DNA of 37,597 nucleotides. Source: Hydrococcus sp. Prado102 (GTDB taxonomy: Bacteria; Cyanobacteriota; Cyanobacteriia; Cyanobacteriales; Microcystaceae). Below are positions 1 through 7,027 of the stretch, piece by piece. The notes beneath the pieces are model-generated. The model had not been told where the DNA came from. It saw only the letters and a list, made by a program, of their open reading frames with translations, and did not search any database. Every line of letters starts with the position of its first letter. The stretch's first letter is position 1. Location: NCBI GenBank assembly GCA_025454425.1, contig JALOOL010000014.1, forward strand, positions 1 through 37,597, written 5' to 3'. The position numbers and the translations under genes were made by a program.

Positions 1-39
1 CTTAACCACATTTATTAGTCAGCTAAAGACAATTGAATT

Positions 40-1944
40 TTAATTGCGATTTATATAACTTTCAAACTGCGATCGCTCGGTTCTTATCGTAAGTTTTCCT
101 TGTTTCCAACCAAGGGAAATTGGTGCTTTATCGGAATCACTGTTGTAAAGCGCCAAATTTTCTAACCAATCAAATTGCTTGCCATTACGAATTAGCGTGG
201 GTAATAGCGTATCCGGTTCGCAAGTTAATTGTAGGGTGTTACCTTGAGGATCTTGTAATTGGACTTGTCCTCGATCCAAGCGATCGAGATCGAGTTTGCT
301 TTTGTGTGCGATCGCGCTTTTAAATTCTTCATAAGTTCCGTAACTTTCTTGTTCGCCGACTATTAGCGCAAATCCAGCATACTTATCTTGTCCAATAGTT
401 GCTTTTAGCGTTTGTTCGTCGCGATAAATCGGGCCGTATTTGCGATCGTCAATCGTCGTCCCAACGTAAGGAGTAAGATTAATCGGACGAATCGCCAACC
501 AAGTTTTCTCTAATTGAAAAAACCAAACCCTATTTTCAACTTCTGCTTTTGCTGTTTTAGGCAATTGAAAGAAAAAAGGCGTTTGAGTAGTAGGACGCAA
601 CCAAATCAGGAGATTTTGAAACTGTCCGACGCGATCGCCCGGTCTTTTTCCGGGTTGTACCCAATTCCCGTCCGTATTTGCCACAAAATAATCGACCCCG
701 CGCGTCGAATTATATGCCATCAACTTAAACGGCCCGACATCCCCATCGGGAAAAGTATTCGCGACACTTCCCATTTGATAGGTATGCCCAAAAAATTGCG
801 TTTCCCAATATCCTGGGCGATCGCTATTACCAGGTTTCCAATTTTCGTACATGGGTTTAGTCGCCAAAACCTCAACTGGTTTGTTAAACTGCTTGCGTGC
901 CAAAGCGACAATTGCTTGAGGCGGTCGATACGTACTAGTAATGACGTGTAACATATCTAGCTTCGGATTGGGGTTAGGGATAGGCGTATCGCCAAAGTAC
1001 AACCAAAATACGCTTGCTGCGGAAGACCCAAAAACGACATTGCCACTCCCATAATCTCGTTTGACAGGGCCGCCCCAACCGCCTCGATAATATTTTATCG
1101 CCGCCGCCGCAGACATCCAATCTAAAGCAGCTTTGGCGAGTTGTTTGACTTCTGGGTCTTTAGCAAAATCGTAGAGGTTGAGATAAGGCGTAAAGGTATG
1201 GCTGTGATAAGCTTCTGAATCCCATTCCCCCATACCAATGTTATAAAGTGCTAAAACATAGCGTTGGATTCTTTGCTGATAAATTTGACGAGTTTTTTCA
1301 TTCCCCGTTTCTTCTGCTAAGAGATATGCTGAAGTTTCCCGCATGGCTCTAAGATTATCTGTATTGCGACTGTCTACCCAACCGCCGCGCCTGCTGATGT
1401 CCCAATCTCTACCCGTACCATCCCCATATCCGTATACGGGATGCAAGCGACCGAGAGGGTCTTGTTTAGTCCAATTTTTTGCTCCCCGATACATTTGCTT
1501 TTTGTAAGCAGGGTCGAGTAATTGACCGAAAAGAAAATACTTGCGAACTTGTCCTTTGAGGGTAAAGCTGTAATAATAATCGATTCCTTCGGTATGTTTG
1601 TGTTTTTTAGCTTCGGGGTCGTTGTCTTGGAGAAAAGTTAGCGATCGCTCTTTATTTCCTGCCAAAAAGTCAAACATTGCTCTAGGATAAGCACTCTTTT
1701 CATTTTCCCCATACCCATTTCCGTAAGTTTTGGGATTGGCAAAATAGTTAATTATTGTAGCGGCGCGTTGTTGAAATTCTTCTTCTAATTCTTGTGTCCA
1801 ATCATTGCGAAACTCTGACTTGATTTCTGGTAATTTGAGTCCGTTCAGGTTTTTAGAAGCAGATGGATCGAATTCTTGGGCGGATGTCAGCATACAGCTA
1901 GCTAGTATGAAAAGACATAAAGACAAAATAAAGTTTTTGCACAA
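40..1944 (-). CDS. Probable lipoprotein of unknown function, alpha/alpha-toroid plus beta-sandwich look
   Basis: I do not recognise a named family. The frame is open up to an ATG at 2172 (710 residues). The first 76 residues, however, run through a low-complexity GGGGAAA-type intergenic repeat and look non-coding. I prefer a TTG at 1944, which opens with a positive residue, a hydrophobic stretch and a lipobox Leu-Ala-Ser-Cys (Cys93 of the long frame), as in a lipoprotein signal peptide; the proper start is uncertain and has no visible Shine-Dalgarno. The first half is helical and rich in Trp, Tyr and Gly with motifs such as GEWDSEAYHSHT and WMSAAAA; the second half looks beta-rich. That order recalls polysaccharide lyases and other six-hairpin enzymes, but no catalytic residues can be assigned. 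It lies alone, minus strand, 277 bases downstream of txlA. Confidence 0.6.
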   Translation of the reverse strand: MCKNFILSLCLFILASCMLTSAQEFDPSASKNLNGLKLPEIKSEFRNDWTQELEEEFQQRAATIINYFANPKTYGNGYGENEKSAYPRAMFDFLAGNKERSLTFLQDNDPEAKKHKHTEGIDYYYSFTLKGQVRKYFLFGQLLDPAYKKQMYRGAKNWTKQDPLGRLHPVYGYGDGTGRDWDISRRGGWVDSRNTDNLRAMRETSAYLLAEETGNEKTRQIYQQRIQRYVLALYNIGMGEWDSEAYHSHTFTPYLNLYDFAKDPEVKQLAKAALDWMSAAAAIKYYRGGWGGPVKRDYGSGNVVFGSSAASVFWLYFGDTPIPNPNPKLDMLHVITSTYRPPQAIVALARKQFNKPVEVLATKPMYENWKPGNSDRPGYWETQFFGHTYQMGSVANTFPDGDVGPFKLMAYNSTRGVDYFVANTDGNWVQPGKRPGDRVGQFQNLLIWLRPTTQTPFFFQLPKTAKAEVENRVWFFQLEKTWLAIRPINLTPYVGTTIDDRKYGPIYRDEQTLKATIGQDKYAGFALIVGEQESYGTYEEFKSAIAHKSKLDLDRLDRGQVQLQDPQGNTLQLTCEPDTLLPTLIRNGKQFDWLENLALYNSDSDKAPISLGWKQGKLTIRTERSQFESYINRN

Positions 1945-2221
1945 AGGGGGAAAGGGAAAAGGGGAAAGGGGAAAATTTTCCCTTTTATTTAAAAAGAAGT
2001 TGCTAATTTTTGTAAGAGGTCTAATAGTTTGGCTAAAAATCTTGAGATATTTTTTGACGGAACGATAATTTTTGCTAAGCTGTAATCGCAAGAAACGAGC
2101 AACGCGAACGGGTTTCATTACTAAAAAAGAATGATTGACTTTTCTTGGGTCACAATATTTTAGCGATCGCATATTTAAGACCAGATTAGCGATCGCGTTT
2201 AGTCGAAACTATTCAAAATTA

Positions 2222-2797
2222 CTATTTAACTTGAGCGCCGTGACTGCGAGGATCGTCTTGTGCGGATTCAATAACTTGAGATGATGGGTTAAAAGTAGAG
2301 GTTTGACCCGTAGAATAAGCGTAAGGTAGCGAGTTATTAGCAATTAGCGCGTTTAAATTGGCTTCCATTACAGAAAGAGGTTGTTCGCCAATAGTTTGCG
2401 CGATCGCTTCTCCTTCTCGATTCATAAATACGAAATGCGGAATGCCATCGACGCGGTAACGTAAAATTTCGGGAAGCCATTTGCTATTATCGACATTAAG
2501 CATGGCAAAGTTTACCGAGTCAGCATATTCTTCTTTGAGTTGGGCTAAATCTTTCGCCATTGCCTGACAACTCGTACACCAGTTAGCATAAAATTCGGTC
2601 AGAGTTGGCTTGCCATTACTTAAAGCAACATCGATGGGAATTGCTTGTTCGGCTTGCGCTTCTAGGGAAACTGAGCTAGCTTGTGTTTGAAAGCCAAAAA
2701 AGATGGCAATGCTAAGCGCGATCGCAGCAATAGCAATCAGTAAATTTCTAATTCGAGTACCGCTCGTTCCTTGAGACTCCGATATATTCCCAGCCAT
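2222..2797 (-). CDS. txlA: Membrane-anchored thioredoxin-like protein TxlA/HCF164
   Basis: This is a 191-residue thiol-disulfide protein. A short N-terminal tail is followed by one membrane helix (about residues 17-36), then a thioredoxin fold with the redox pair in WCTSC (Cys74, Cys77) and the cis-proline in GIPHFVF (Pro120). Length, single anchor and WCxxC match TxlA of cyanobacteria and plastid HCF164. Those proteins carry reducing power across the thylakoid membrane for cytochrome c maturation and cytochrome b6f assembly; the lumenal placement here is inferred from the family. The last 30 residues form a hydrophilic Ser/Gln-rich tail. It is transcribed divergently from the NIL-ferredoxin gene, with 88 bases and a heptamer repeat between the starts. 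Confidence 0.9.
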   Translation of the reverse strand: MAGNISESQGTSGTRIRNLLIAIAAIALSIAIFFGFQTQASSVSLEAQAEQAIPIDVALSNGKPTLTEFYANWCTSCQAMAKDLAQLKEEYADSVNFAMLNVDNSKWLPEILRYRVDGIPHFVFMNREGEAIAQTIGEQPLSVMEANLNALIANNSLPYAYSTGQTSTFNPSSQVIESAQDDPRSHGAQVK

Positions 2798-2839
2798 AGC
2801 TTAAAATTTTATATTTTTTAACAAGTGTAACAAACAGTT

Positions 2840-2874
2840 GAAAGTCGAAAGTCGAAAGTCGAAAGTCGAAAGTC
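2840..2874. repeat. Heptanucleotide tandem repeat GAAAGTC x5
   Basis: Five perfect tandem copies of GAAAGTC occupy the divergent spacer between txlA and the ferredoxin gene. Such short tandemly repeated heptamers are common in cyanobacterial intergenic DNA. The array ends 11 bases before the ferredoxin start, so it probably lies in that transcript's leader. Confidence 0.9.
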
Positions 2875-2885
2875 AGAAATAACTA

Positions 2886-3290
2886 ATGAAAAAACGAGTA
2901 ACGCTAACTTTTCCCCAAAGAAGCATTCATATTCCAGTGACTTACCGACTGGCTAAAGATTTTAATGTTGCGGCTAACATCATCCGCGCCCAAGTCGCAC
3001 CAAATCAGGTGGGCAAACTAGTATTAGAATTATCGGGAGATATCGATGAGTTAGAAGCAGCGATCGAATGGGTGCGATCGCAAGGAATCGGAATTTCTCT
3101 AGCGAGTCGCGAAATCGCGATCGATGAAAATAGTTGCGTCGATTGCGGGTTGTGTACGGGAGTTTGTCCTACAGAAGCTTTAACCCTCGATCCCCAAACC
3201 TTTAAGCTCAAATTTTGGCGATCGCGCTGTGTGGTTTGCGAACAATGTATTCCTACTTGTCCGGTAGGAGCGATTTCTACTAATTTGTAA
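2886..3290 (+). CDS. NIL domain ferredoxin with two 4Fe-4S clusters
   Basis: The 134-residue protein has an N-terminal NIL domain (about residues 4-75, the ferredoxin-like ligand domain also found at the C terminus of methionine ABC-transporter ATPases). This is followed by a bacterial-type double 4Fe-4S ferredoxin. The two cluster motifs are complete: Cys84, 87, 90, 94 and Cys115, 118, 121, 125, each in the CxxCxxC...CP pattern. It is soluble and cytoplasmic by sequence. Proteins of this type are conserved in cyanobacteria, and NIL-ferredoxins elsewhere are linked to sulfur-amino-acid or cofactor chemistry; the partner here is unknown. The gene is followed by a hairpin and then the ABC-F gene 77 bases on. 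Confidence 0.88.
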   Translation: MKKRVTLTFPQRSIHIPVTYRLAKDFNVAANIIRAQVAPNQVGKLVLELSGDIDELEAAIEWVRSQGIGISLASREIAIDENSCVDCGLCTGVCPTEALTLDPQTFKLKFWRSRCVVCEQCIPTCPVGAISTNL

Positions 3291-3292
3291 GT

Positions 3293-3318
3293 AGCCCACG
3301 AGCTTTTAGCCGTGGGTT
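3293..3318 (+). terminator. Hairpin after the ferredoxin gene, terminator or IS200/IS605-type end hairpin
   Basis: CCCACG (3295-3300) pairs with CGTGGG (3311-3316), and GCT pairs with AGC inside across a TTT loop, with one bulged A at 3301. Only a short TTTC follows, so termination is plausible but not classic. The same kind of imperfect CCCACG/CGTGGG hairpin is seen at the ends of IS200/IS605 elements in cyanobacteria, so it may be a scar. Confidence 0.5.
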
Positions 3319-3367
3319 TCAAGCGCGAGAAATTCTATGATGGAAGTGTATTTGGTGGAGCCTTTGA

Positions 3368-5077
3368 ATGCTGCGACTCGAACATATTAGTAAAATTTAT
3401 CCGACTGGCGAAGTTCTCAAAGATGTGACGTGGGAAGTCAAATCGGGCGATCGCGTGGGATTAGTGGGTGTCAATGGAGCGGGAAAAACGACCCAGCTTA
3501 AAATTATTATGGGCGAAATCGAGCCGACAACAGGAGAAGTCATTCGTCCGGCGAGTCTTCATATTGGCTATTTGACTCAAGAATTTGAAGTCGAACCGAC
3601 TAGTACCGTGCGCGAAGAGTTTTGGACGGTATTTGAAGAAGCCAATCGCATCCATCACAAAATGGCAGAGGTACAACATCAAATGGAAACTGCCACTCCA
3701 GAAGCGTTGGAAGATTTAATTCACAAGTTGGATAAATTGCAACGACAGTTTGAAGCACTCGATGGCTACGGATTAGAAACCCGTATTGAAAAGATTTTAC
3801 CAGAGATGGGATTTGCCCCTGAAGATGGCGATCGCCTTGTCAGTGCTTTTAGCGGTGGCTGGCAAATGCGAATGAGTTTGGGCAAAATATTATTACAAGC
3901 GCCAGATTTATTACTCCTCGACGAACCGACTAACCATCTAGATTTAGAAACGATTGAATGGTTAGAAAATTACCTGAAGGGAGCGACGACCCCAATGGTT
4001 ATTATCTCTCACGACCGAGAATTTCTCGATCGCCTTTGTACTCAAATTGTCGAAACCGAACGAGGCGTTTCTACGACCTATTTAGGCAATTATTCCTCTT
4101 ATCTCGAACAAAAAGCACTCAATCGCGAGGCACAACTAAGCGCCTACGAAAGACAGCAAAAAGAATTAGAAAAACAGCAAGTCTTTGTCGATCGGTTTCG
4201 CGCTAGTGCTACTCGCAGTACTCAGGCAAAAAGTCGCGAAAAACAACTCGAAAAAATCGAGCGAATTGAAGCGCCAACTACCGATGTAAGAACGTTACGC
4301 TTTCAGTTTCCCCCAGCACCTCGCAGCGGTCGAGAGGTGGCAATCGTTGAAGATTTAACGCATTTCTATAGCGATCGCATTTTGTTTTTAGGAGCGAATT
4401 TATTAGTCGAACGGGGCGATCGCATTGCTTTTCTCGGCCCCAATGGCGCGGGAAAATCGACGCTGTTGCGTTTGATTATGGGAATTGAACCCCCCACCGA
4501 AGGAAACGTTAAATTGGGCAAACACAACGTTCTTCCTGCTTATTTCGAGCAAAATCAAGCCGAAGCACTCGATTTAGAGAAAACGGTTTTCGATACAATT
4601 CACGATGAAGTTCCCGACTGGAAAAATGAAGAAGTTCGTACTTTACTCGGACAATTTCTCTTCAGTGGCGATATGGTATTCAAACAGGTAAAATCACTCA
4701 GCGGTGGCGAAAAAGCTCGTCTTGCCCTTGCTAAAATGCTCCTACAACCTGCTAACTTGCTCGTACTCGACGAACCGACGAATCACTTCGATATTCCAGC
4801 CAAAGAAATGTTGGAAGCAGCCCTTAAAAACTACGATGGTACGGTGTTGATCGTGTCTCACGATCGCTATTTTATTTCTCAAGTCGCCAACAAAATTGTC
4901 GAAATTCGAGAAGGAGAATTGCAGGTTTATAACGGCGATTATCATTACTATCAAAGAAAGATAGAAGAAGAAAAAGAAAAAGCGCGCCTAGAAAAACTTG
5001 CTGCCGAGAAAGCAGCGAAAGCAGCACAGAAAAAGGCAAAAGAACGAGAAAAAAAGGCAGCCAAAAAAGCTAAGTAA
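3368..5077 (+). CDS. ABC-F family ATPase (Uup/EttA/Ycf-type, ribosome-associated)
   Basis: A 569-residue protein has two ABC ATPase domains in tandem and no membrane segment, the hallmark of ABC-F translation factors. Walker A motifs are GVNGAGKT (residues 34-41) and GPNGAGKST (about 356-364). Signatures are FSGGWQMR and LSGGEKAR, and both domains have LLDEPTNHLD / VLDEPTNHFD Walker B boxes. The charged linker between domains (about 235-300) is the P-site tRNA interaction motif of the family. The C terminus is a Lys/Ala/Glu-rich helix of about 45 residues, probably RNA-binding. A ribosome binding site GGAG sits 7 bases before the ATG. The role is probably in ribosome function or stress; the exact subfamily cannot be fixed by eye. 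Confidence 0.9.
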   Translation: MLRLEHISKIYPTGEVLKDVTWEVKSGDRVGLVGVNGAGKTTQLKIIMGEIEPTTGEVIRPASLHIGYLTQEFEVEPTSTVREEFWTVFEEANRIHHKMAEVQHQMETATPEALEDLIHKLDKLQRQFEALDGYGLETRIEKILPEMGFAPEDGDRLVSAFSGGWQMRMSLGKILLQAPDLLLLDEPTNHLDLETIEWLENYLKGATTPMVIISHDREFLDRLCTQIVETERGVSTTYLGNYSSYLEQKALNREAQLSAYERQQKELEKQQVFVDRFRASATRSTQAKSREKQLEKIERIEAPTTDVRTLRFQFPPAPRSGREVAIVEDLTHFYSDRILFLGANLLVERGDRIAFLGPNGAGKSTLLRLIMGIEPPTEGNVKLGKHNVLPAYFEQNQAEALDLEKTVFDTIHDEVPDWKNEEVRTLLGQFLFSGDMVFKQVKSLSGGEKARLALAKMLLQPANLLVLDEPTNHFDIPAKEMLEAALKNYDGTVLIVSHDRYFISQVANKIVEIREGELQVYNGDYHYYQRKIEEEKEKARLEKLAAEKAAKAAQKKAKEREKKAAKKAK

Positions 5078-5095
5078 TAAAGTTCAAAAATGCGG

Positions 5096-5145
5096 GTAAT
5101 CAGTTATCAGTTTTTCCGTCTCGCTGGTAACTGATAACTGATTAC
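5096..5145. repeat. Perfect 15-bp inverted repeat built from the CAGTTATCAG family
   Basis: GTAATCAGTTATCAG (5096-5110) is perfectly complementary to 5131-5145, with a 20-base loop. It lies between the ABC-F gene and rsmD. The arms consist of the ATAACTGAT repeat family that recurs near 14250, 25450, 27700 and 37370. No U-tract follows, so it is a weak terminator candidate at best. Confidence 0.8.
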
Positions 5146-5171
5146 TGAAAAAGACTTCCTCCTTAAAATCA

Positions 5172-5735
5172 ATGCGTATTTATGGAAATCGACAATTAAA
5201 AACATTGTCAGGACAATTAACTCGTCCGACATCGGGGCGAGTGCGAGAGGCATTGTTTAATATTTGGCAAGGAAAGATTATCGATTGTCGTTGGTTGGAT
5301 CTGTGCGCGGGAAGCGGTTCGATGGGTGCAGAAGCTTTATGTCGAGGCGCGAGGGAAGTTATTGGAATCGAGCAATCAGCACAAGCTTGCTCAATTGTCA
5401 AGCAAAATTGGCAACAAGTAGCAACTTCCGAACAAAAATTTCGCGTCATTCGGGGAGATGTTTTAGCGCGTCTCAAAAATCTTGAAGGGGAAAAATTCGA
5501 TCGCATTTATTTCGATCCACCCTATCAAAGCCAATTGTATCGACCCGTCCTAGAGGCGATCGCAACTCTCGATCTTCTCGACGAAGAGGGAGAAATTGCC
5601 CTAGAAAGAGATCCTAAAGCGTGGCAAGCGATCGCAATTCCTAGATTAGAAATTTGTCGAGAAAAAGTTTATGGAAATACTGCTTTAACTTTTTATCGAG
5701 TGAATAGGGAAAGGCTTCACCTGGGACAAGGGTAA
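5172..5735 (+). CDS. rsmD: 16S rRNA (guanine966-N2)-methyltransferase RsmD
   Basis: The 187-residue class I SAM methyltransferase should methylate G966 of 16S rRNA in the small subunit. Visible landmarks are the N-terminal RPTSGRVREALFNIW box (residues 18-32), the SAM loop LDLCAGSGSMGAEAL (42-56), and the catalytic DPPY motif (Asp115-Tyr118). Length fits RsmD. The last six codons before the stop lie in a 24-base direct repeat (5713-5760), so the C-terminal tail after FYRVN looks like read-through into intergenic repeat DNA and is probably dispensable. Confidence 0.92.
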   Translation: MRIYGNRQLKTLSGQLTRPTSGRVREALFNIWQGKIIDCRWLDLCAGSGSMGAEALCRGAREVIGIEQSAQACSIVKQNWQQVATSEQKFRVIRGDVLARLKNLEGEKFDRIYFDPPYQSQLYRPVLEAIATLDLLDEEGEIALERDPKAWQAIAIPRLEICREKVYGNTALTFYRVNRERLHLGQG

Positions 5736-5760
5736 ACGGCTTCGCCAGGGACAAGGGGAA
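5713..5760 (+). repeat. Two-copy 24-base direct repeat at the rsmD 3' end
   Basis: Two imperfect copies of GGCTTCnCCnGGGACAAGGG follow each other, the first inside the end of rsmD and containing its stop codon. Further purine-rich GGGG-type and CCCTTTA-type (about 5784-5803) repeats follow before the exchanger gene. Confidence 0.7.
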
Positions 5761-5824
5761 GGGGATTATATAAATGTAAGATTTACCCTTTACCCTTTAC
5801 CCTAAAAAATACCAATCCCCAAGC

Positions 5825-6913
5825 TTACATCATTCTCCTTCTACCCTCTTTTTTGATGGCTTGTAAAGTTGCGATCGCCAAGCCCAAAATAGTTAGAGGA
5901 ATTACCCCGAAAAGCAATACCTTGCTAAAAATGGGTAAATCTTGATGTCCGGTGCTATTTAAAATTAGATAGACAGTGTAGGCAATGTAATAGCCCAAAA
6001 ATAGCCCTCCTTCTCGCCGACCGATACGATATCCCGTAAAGAAAATAGGCAAACAAACGATCGCAACGGCAATCATAACGGGAATATCAAAGCGCAAAGC
6101 AGCATTGGAGACGTTAATTCCTTCTGGCGAAACCAACGCAGACAAACCCAATACCGCTAAAATATTAAAGATGTTGCTACCGACGACATTACCGACAGCA
6201 ATATCTCGCTCGCCTCGGAAGCTAGCCATTGCAGAGGTTGCTAGTTCTGGCAAAGAAGTTCCAGCAGCAACAATCGTCAATCCGATAATTAATTCGCTCA
6301 GTCCGAATGTCCTGGCAATTGCGATCGCGCTATCTACTAGCCAGCGAGAACCCAGCACTAGCAATACCAAGCCAGCAATAATCAGACAAATATCGAGCAG
6401 CCATTGTGTCACCGACGGTCTGCCGAATTTAGCATACTCTTCTTGTACCTCGCTATTGCGCTCCTTGCGACTTTGATAAATTAGAAAGAGGGTATAGAGT
6501 ATGCCGCCGATAAAAAGAATCGCGCCATCGACTTGACTAATCTTGCCATCAACGCTAAACATTAGCATCAGTGCGGATACGCCGATCATAATCGGCACAT
6601 CTAAGCGAACAAGCTGTAATGCGACCGTTAAAGGGGCAATCAGCGCCGAAACTCCTAAAATAAATAAAGCATTAAAAATATTACTCCCCACTACGTTACC
6701 AACAGCGATATCTGCCTGACCCGAATAAGCAGACATCACGCTAACTGCCATTTCTGGCGAGCTAGTTCCATAAGCTACAATTGTCAGTCCGATAATCAAA
6801 GGGGAAATCCCAGCCATAGCAGCTAGGCTAGATGACCCCTTCACTAATAATTCTGCGCCGACTACTAACAGCGCCAGTCCAGCGATTAATAAGACAATAG
6901 TAAAAAAATCCAT
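5825..6913 (-). CDS. yrbG: CaCA family Na+/Ca2+ (or K+-dependent) antiporter, YrbG type
   Basis: The 362-residue integral membrane protein has about ten helices and an internal duplication. Each half contains the alpha-repeat signature: GTSSPEMA...VGNVVGSNIFN (from residue 49) and GTSLPELA...VGNVVGSNIFN (about residue 218). These two acidic Pro-Glu motifs form the cation site of the CaCA exchanger superfamily. Length and lack of a large cytoplasmic loop match the bacterial YrbG group. It probably exports calcium in exchange for sodium or protons; ion specificity cannot be read from sequence. It is a lone gene convergent with rsmD, and its promoter region follows the xfp terminator. Confidence 0.9.
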   Translation of the reverse strand: MDFFTIVLLIAGLALLVVGAELLVKGSSSLAAMAGISPLIIGLTIVAYGTSSPEMAVSVMSAYSGQADIAVGNVVGSNIFNALFILGVSALIAPLTVALQLVRLDVPIMIGVSALMLMFSVDGKISQVDGAILFIGGILYTLFLIYQSRKERNSEVQEEYAKFGRPSVTQWLLDICLIIAGLVLLVLGSRWLVDSAIAIARTFGLSELIIGLTIVAAGTSLPELATSAMASFRGERDIAVGNVVGSNIFNILAVLGLSALVSPEGINVSNAALRFDIPVMIAVAIVCLPIFFTGYRIGRREGGLFLGYYIAYTVYLILNSTGHQDLPIFSKVLLFGVIPLTILGLAIATLQAIKKEGRRRMM

Positions 6914-6952
6914 GAGTTTATTTTACGGCGATCGCGCTAACAATTAAATGAT

Positions 6953-6976
6953 AAAGACGCGAAATCTCGCGTCTTT
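6953..6976 (-). terminator. Intrinsic terminator of xfp
   Basis: AAAGACGCGA (6953-6962) pairs with TCGCGTCTTT (6967-6976) around a 4-base loop. On the minus strand this GC-rich 10-bp stem lies about 50 bases after the xfp stop and ends in TTTAT. It also separates xfp from the exchanger gene downstream. Confidence 0.7.
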
Positions 6977-6997
6977 ACTGGTAACTGGTCACTTTTT

Positions 6998-7020
6998 GGG
7001 CGCACGCCATGCGCCCCTAC
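6998..7020. repeat. Dispersed palindromic repeat, copy 1 of 4
   Basis: This copy contains the stem GGGCGCA, loop CGCCA and stem TGCGCCC, followed by CTAC. Identical 23-base copies lie at 32440-32462, 32577-32599 and 37328-37350. Here it sits between the xfp stop codon and its terminator. Confidence 0.9.
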
Positions 7021-7027
7021 TAACTGT

